Shown here piece by piece: positions 54,901 through 57,108 of a DNA stretch of 57,108 bases. The DNA comes from Planctomycetota bacterium. GTDB taxonomy: Bacteria; Planctomycetota; Planctomycetia; Pirellulales; Pirellulaceae. Every line of letters begins with the position of its first letter. Positions within the stretch are counted from its first letter, which is position 1. The position numbers and the translations under genes are program-made. The stretch lies in the NCBI GenBank assembly GCA_027619595.1, contig JAQCHP010000013.1, forward strand, positions 1 through 57,108, written 5' to 3'. The notes beneath the pieces were generated by a model that ran no database searches, was not told where the DNA came from, and saw nothing but the letters and a program-made list of their open reading frames with translations.

Positions 54901-57108
54901 CGTCGCGAAAATCGACCACGTTGACGCACCATTGTGCCATCCGCCTCGCAAAATCGATGCCGTTCAAGTTGCCGCTTTGGGTGGGCATGTTGTAGTAACC
55001 ATTGGCAACCGTTGGATTGTGTTCGGCAATCAACATGGCTAGCGCGTAGAGATGTCGCGCGAACAACTCCTGACTCGAACCCACGGTGGAGTCGAAACCG
55101 GTGTAAGCAGGGTTGGAAATTCCCCACACCGGTTCCGGTCCCTCAGCGACATCGACCGTCCCTTGCCCGTTATCGTCTTCGCCGTTCCCTAGGATCCGAT
55201 TGAGGTCGAGCTTCTCACCGCGACGTATTTCCGGCGCTAAGAGGTATTGCAGGTCCTGCTCAACGGTTGTCGATCCCCCAGCGACCAGTCGCGCCCGCAT
55301 CAATTGTTCAATCGTTGGCGACACGAGTGGCCCCCCCGTAACGGGATCTGGTAGATTGCGAAGGTGGGGCGGAACAACAATATTGGGCACTGGAATGTCG
55401 ATCGACGTGGTCGTAAAAAGTTCCCGGTTGGCATATGGAACCGGGGCCCCGTTCGACAACGGGGACTGAGTAGCGCTGAATGTGTTCGGCGCCAGGCTTT
55501 GCAGCCTGCTCGGCAAGCGATAAGCGTCCGAATCTCCGGACCGCAACAGCGATTCCATTTCCGCAATCGTGTAGGGGGTATCCATTCCATGTGGTTGCGT
55601 CAAATTGATCTCGTACGGACTGTCCAACGCGGACGTATTCATCGACATCCGTACCGGCTGTCCGGAATGATCGATGGCCACGATCTCTTGTCCAAAAAAA
55701 TCGGGGGGCTGCAAATAATTGGAGGAGATTTGACCATAGGTGGTCGGAACCCCCAATAAGTCAAACAGCCCCATAACTTCCGCACCGGCGGCTCCGGGCA
55801 GAACGTCGATACCGTAGCGTCCCCGTAACAGATTGGTCCTGTCGTTAACGCTGTCGACCAGATAAGAGTTGGGAGAATTGGGCCTGGCTGATAGTTGGAT
55901 GTCGGGCGGTCCATAACCACTCCCCGTGGGGCGCTGGCCGGAATTCCCGCCGACAATATTCGGGTGGGCAAACGTCGTGACGCCATTTTGAAGTAACTGC
56001 AGATTGTCGAGGCAGTTCAGATTGGCTCGACCGTCGAGATCAATACACTTGATAGCGACGAGGGGTCGGTAGAGCGTTCCATCGGGTCGCCGTTGCGGTG
56101 GTAGTCCGATGTCGACCCAGACACTATCGGGGATACCGTCGGAGTCAGTGTCAACGTCGAAAGCAAACGATTCGTACGTTCCATCTCCATCAAGGTCGGC
56201 CAAACCACGAATGAGGCGGTCAATCAATAGGGCATTCGTAGGATCGCCTGGGCTGTTTGCTTGCGGCGGCGTATACAGCGTCGGATCGAGTGCCGGATTA
56301 CTGCCGCTGAAGTTGGGGTGATCGTACCAATTGGGACGGTGCAATATCGTTCGCAGGAACTGTGGATTCGTAAGCTCCGCGTGTGCGGCCCAATAATTCA
56401 ACAACGCCGGACGATGAAGAGAAGGAATGAGATCGAGATGTGAGTCTCGTTCAGGTATTGCCGGCACACGCGCCAGAAACATGTTCTGGAAGTCAGGGAG
56501 GTCCCATCCCTCGTCGACTCCTCCGACAAAGGGATTGGGGTTTGTCGTGACCTTACCAAAATTTGGGTGTAAAGCGTCCAAGCTTATCACGTGGTTTATC
56601 GGATCATAACCAGCACCGATTCCGTTAAAAGGATGGCCATTGATGTGGAATCGGTCGCCGAGTCCCGGAAGGCGCACTAGTGTTCCGTCTTTCGAGACAA
56701 ACCGTTCCACGTATAAATCGAGTCGCTGCGGATTGTTTGGGTTTGGTCCCGATCGAACGATTCGTGTCGTGATCCCCTTGGCCGGTCCATCGAGCATCGT
56801 CAACTCGCAGCCGGAATAAAAGTCCAACTCGGTTCGCCACACAAGTGGGCTCGGAGGATTTGCGATTAGCAATAAGAACTGTCCATCGGTTAAGTACGGC
56901 CCATTGGCCTGGTTCATATCGACGGCCAATCGACCATCGTGCGCTGCGTTGTCGAAATCATTGCCGTACTTGTCACCCAACAGCCCGCCGTCGTAGATCG
57001 CCGAGGCACGATTGTTGGATCCACGCAACAGCTGAGCCATCGCTTCGTCCAGCAACTTTTCTGGCGGGTCGGCCACCCGTTCTACGTGCCCCAAATCCTT
57101 AGCCGCTC
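51956..57108 (-). CDS. Giant PulK/GspK-like secretion-associated protein, 5' end beyond the window
   Basis: More than 1712 residues; the frame stays open to the right edge (TTG 57094 is only an internal start), so the true start is outside. The protein has Asp-rich Ca-binding-like stretches (ADLDGDGTYES, VDTDSDGIPDSVWVDIG) and DLNRILGNGEDDNGQG (about residue 630). Near residue 1480 is RLRDPGKINLNT, the signature seen in GspK-type minor pseudopilins and in large planctomycete/Verrucomicrobia cassette proteins. Most of the remainder has low complexity of the Pro/Asn/Asp type. It ends with a short basic segment (VDKCIVLRRILEN). Likely an envelope protein of a type II secretion/pseudopilin-like system, to be checked with the genes to the right. 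Confidence 0.65.
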   Translation of the reverse strand, partial: AAKDLGHVERVADPPEKLLDEAMAQLLRGSNNRASAIYDGGLLGDKYGNDFDNAAHDGRLAVDMNQANGPYLTDGQFLLLIANPPSPLVWRTELDFYSGCELTMLDGPAKGITTRIVRSGPNPNNPQRLDLYVERFVSKDGTLVRLPGLGDRFHINGHPFNGIGAGYDPINHVISLDALHPNFGKVTTNPNPFVGGVDEGWDLPDFQNMFLARVPAIPERDSHLDLIPSLHRPALLNYWAAHAELTNPQFLRTILHRPNWYDHPNFSGSNPALDPTLYTPPQANSPGDPTNALLIDRLIRGLADLDGDGTYESFAFDVDTDSDGIPDSVWVDIGLPPQRRPDGTLYRPLVAIKCIDLDGRANLNCLDNLQLLQNGVTTFAHPNIVGGNSGQRPTGSGYGPPDIQLSARPNSPNSYLVDSVNDRTNLLRGRYGIDVLPGAAGAEVMGLFDLLGVPTTYGQISSNYLQPPDFFGQEIVAIDHSGQPVRMSMNTSALDSPYEINLTQPHGMDTPYTIAEMESLLRSGDSDAYRLPSRLQSLAPNTFSATQSPLSNGAPVPYANRELFTTTSIDIPVPNIVVPPHLRNLPDPVTGGPLVSPTIEQLMRARLVAGGSTTVEQDLQYLLAPEIRRGEKLDLNRILGNGEDDNGQGTVDVAEGPEPVWGISNPAYTGFDSTVGSSQELFARHLYALAMLIAEHNPTVANGYYNMPTQSGNLNGIDFARRMAQWCVNVVDFRDADACMTRFVYDVNPFNGWDVLLNSTERDVVYGCEAPELLITESLAFHDRRVADTDRDDGNQSKRLSPLGGEGDEDLDQEAIPQASLFVEIFCPRGRPTNNPMSQPTMTIPPVPLELYGLCPFPDPIPDTNVAKVGVDLARMSPARSDGRQLPVWRLAISESQLSNTTGSLVMSPNTPEGNIRGPNRDAYDPNRAPFALAHDRYVWFTQAVSPSEPDRDKIFYNNQQGYRGLQPGQIPVPVLAPGGYAVVAPRITTHIGLKVSDREPARQEIRLDPINTLVEARVAATPPNNPMKPGLIQFGCNGSQVGTGFVRRNPLTIVATADPPATWMPLPPTSNYRIGLNISEPTPGVNYYQKPPTAYLSPGNLEGYYGAPYSPFESIPDEPLDFKTTTPLGKDNLVKTGTYPNYRTVFLQRLANPLLAWNPEPNAPEHIAALPVNPYVTVDWMPIDLTVFNGHDTIPTDSDPNDNMDTSWDYAMYGAFDSDPNAPGNPGNPQGDELAVDLQGNVQGGVPGQTVFELFASRERGFFLDSNDPTRNQLSVNEFPNIYAPESQQRRSDLVTTEEHYVNRDISHSLGHLNIDRYGGVSAAGVTNYEGAPRKPFPWLTWNNRPYSSEIELLTVPASSPGRLLLEFNEDDEYMGNAGQLLDPTPASNTPFPSGPTRKDFFRPYRHLWNFFHASTPANPNPTSPNLFRLLDYVHVPSRFAGTNRWYNPTSTEFDPANLNASMPADDPRRLFATPFNRLSRLRDPGKINLNTITQPVFEAIFPPATWGNMGTNWSDFSNNRRGFIADAQNPKVGEHFLHREFPSEFANPYRAASGADLYFPPIVQSSINSNNLGITPMLGNEATLLRRKGLGAAQPNDLVFASHVQTPLPAETSLYNASFRYDALKRLGNITTTHSNVFAVWITVGYFAIEPATNPDPIAHPDGYQLGREIGIDTGEVQRHRAFYMIDRSIPVAYEKGADHNVDKCIVLRRILEN

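Overview
The window looks like chromosomal DNA of a planctomycete, most likely Pirellulales-like. Evidence: two BBP7-type outer-membrane beta-barrel proteins with Cys-rich spacers, an LEPR-XLL-like N-terminus, an ECF sigma factor overlapping a Hanks-type Ser/Thr kinase with a TPR-like tail, a PEP-CTERM protein with dockerin-like repeats, a DUF3467 protein, and a giant protein of the PulK/GspK-like kind. No tRNA, rRNA or CRISPR array was seen.

Layout. (1) 1-10484, minus strand: a BBP7 porin cut by the left edge, then a five-gene operon (transcribed right to left) of circularly permuted ATP-grasp, alpha-E, DUF2126/transglutaminase, ATP-grasp/alpha-E fusion and a second transglutaminase. This is the predicted amidoligase/peptide-tagging system, with two copies of each module. 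(2) 10893-14515, plus: an HDOD-GGDEF signalling protein, a phosphofructokinase whose 5' end looks one base short in an A8 run, and a methyltransferase. (3) 14568-18346, minus: a tightly coupled operon (AstE/AspA-like hydrolase, SDR, threonine-synthase-like PLP enzyme), then a frameshifted bestrophin gene. (4) 18592-25948, plus: sigma factor, kinase, LEPR-XLL-like secreted protein, small secreted Gln-rich protein, and a membrane-anchored squalene-cyclase-repeat protein. (5) 26141-28058, minus: thioredoxin and the second BBP7 protein.

(6) 28310-35756, plus, is the most unusual locus. It holds a short SecA-like ATPase that stops before the wing/C-linker region, a GAF-GAF-TM-HlyD protein, an exported HlyD adaptor, and a PqqD/RRE-like + M50 (site-2) protease + HlyD fusion. 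Together they look like an uncharacterised cell-envelope export or peptide-maturation machine. A 21-codon ORF with its own ribosome site ends two bases before the GAF-HlyD start.

(7) 35904-40101, minus: DUF3467, a terminator, groEL/groES, a small secreted protein and a TIM-barrel isomerase with a three-copy 15-bp repeat just upstream. (8) 40285-44474, plus: Nif3-like protein, then a coupled GT2 / BshC-like / SDR operon. (9) 44569-48842, minus: UDP-glucose dehydrogenase and gyrA. (10) 49184-49580: two about 118-bp inverted REP-like units around a 25-codon remnant of an IS200-like (Y1) transposase. (11) 49701-57108, minus: a frameshifted PEP-CTERM/dockerin protein and a giant pseudopilin-associated protein running off the right edge.

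Three genes (pfkA, bestrophin, PEP-CTERM) each look as if a single base is missing from a homopolymer. This may mean sequencing/assembly indels rather than real inactivation, and should be kept in mind before calling any of them a pseudogene.
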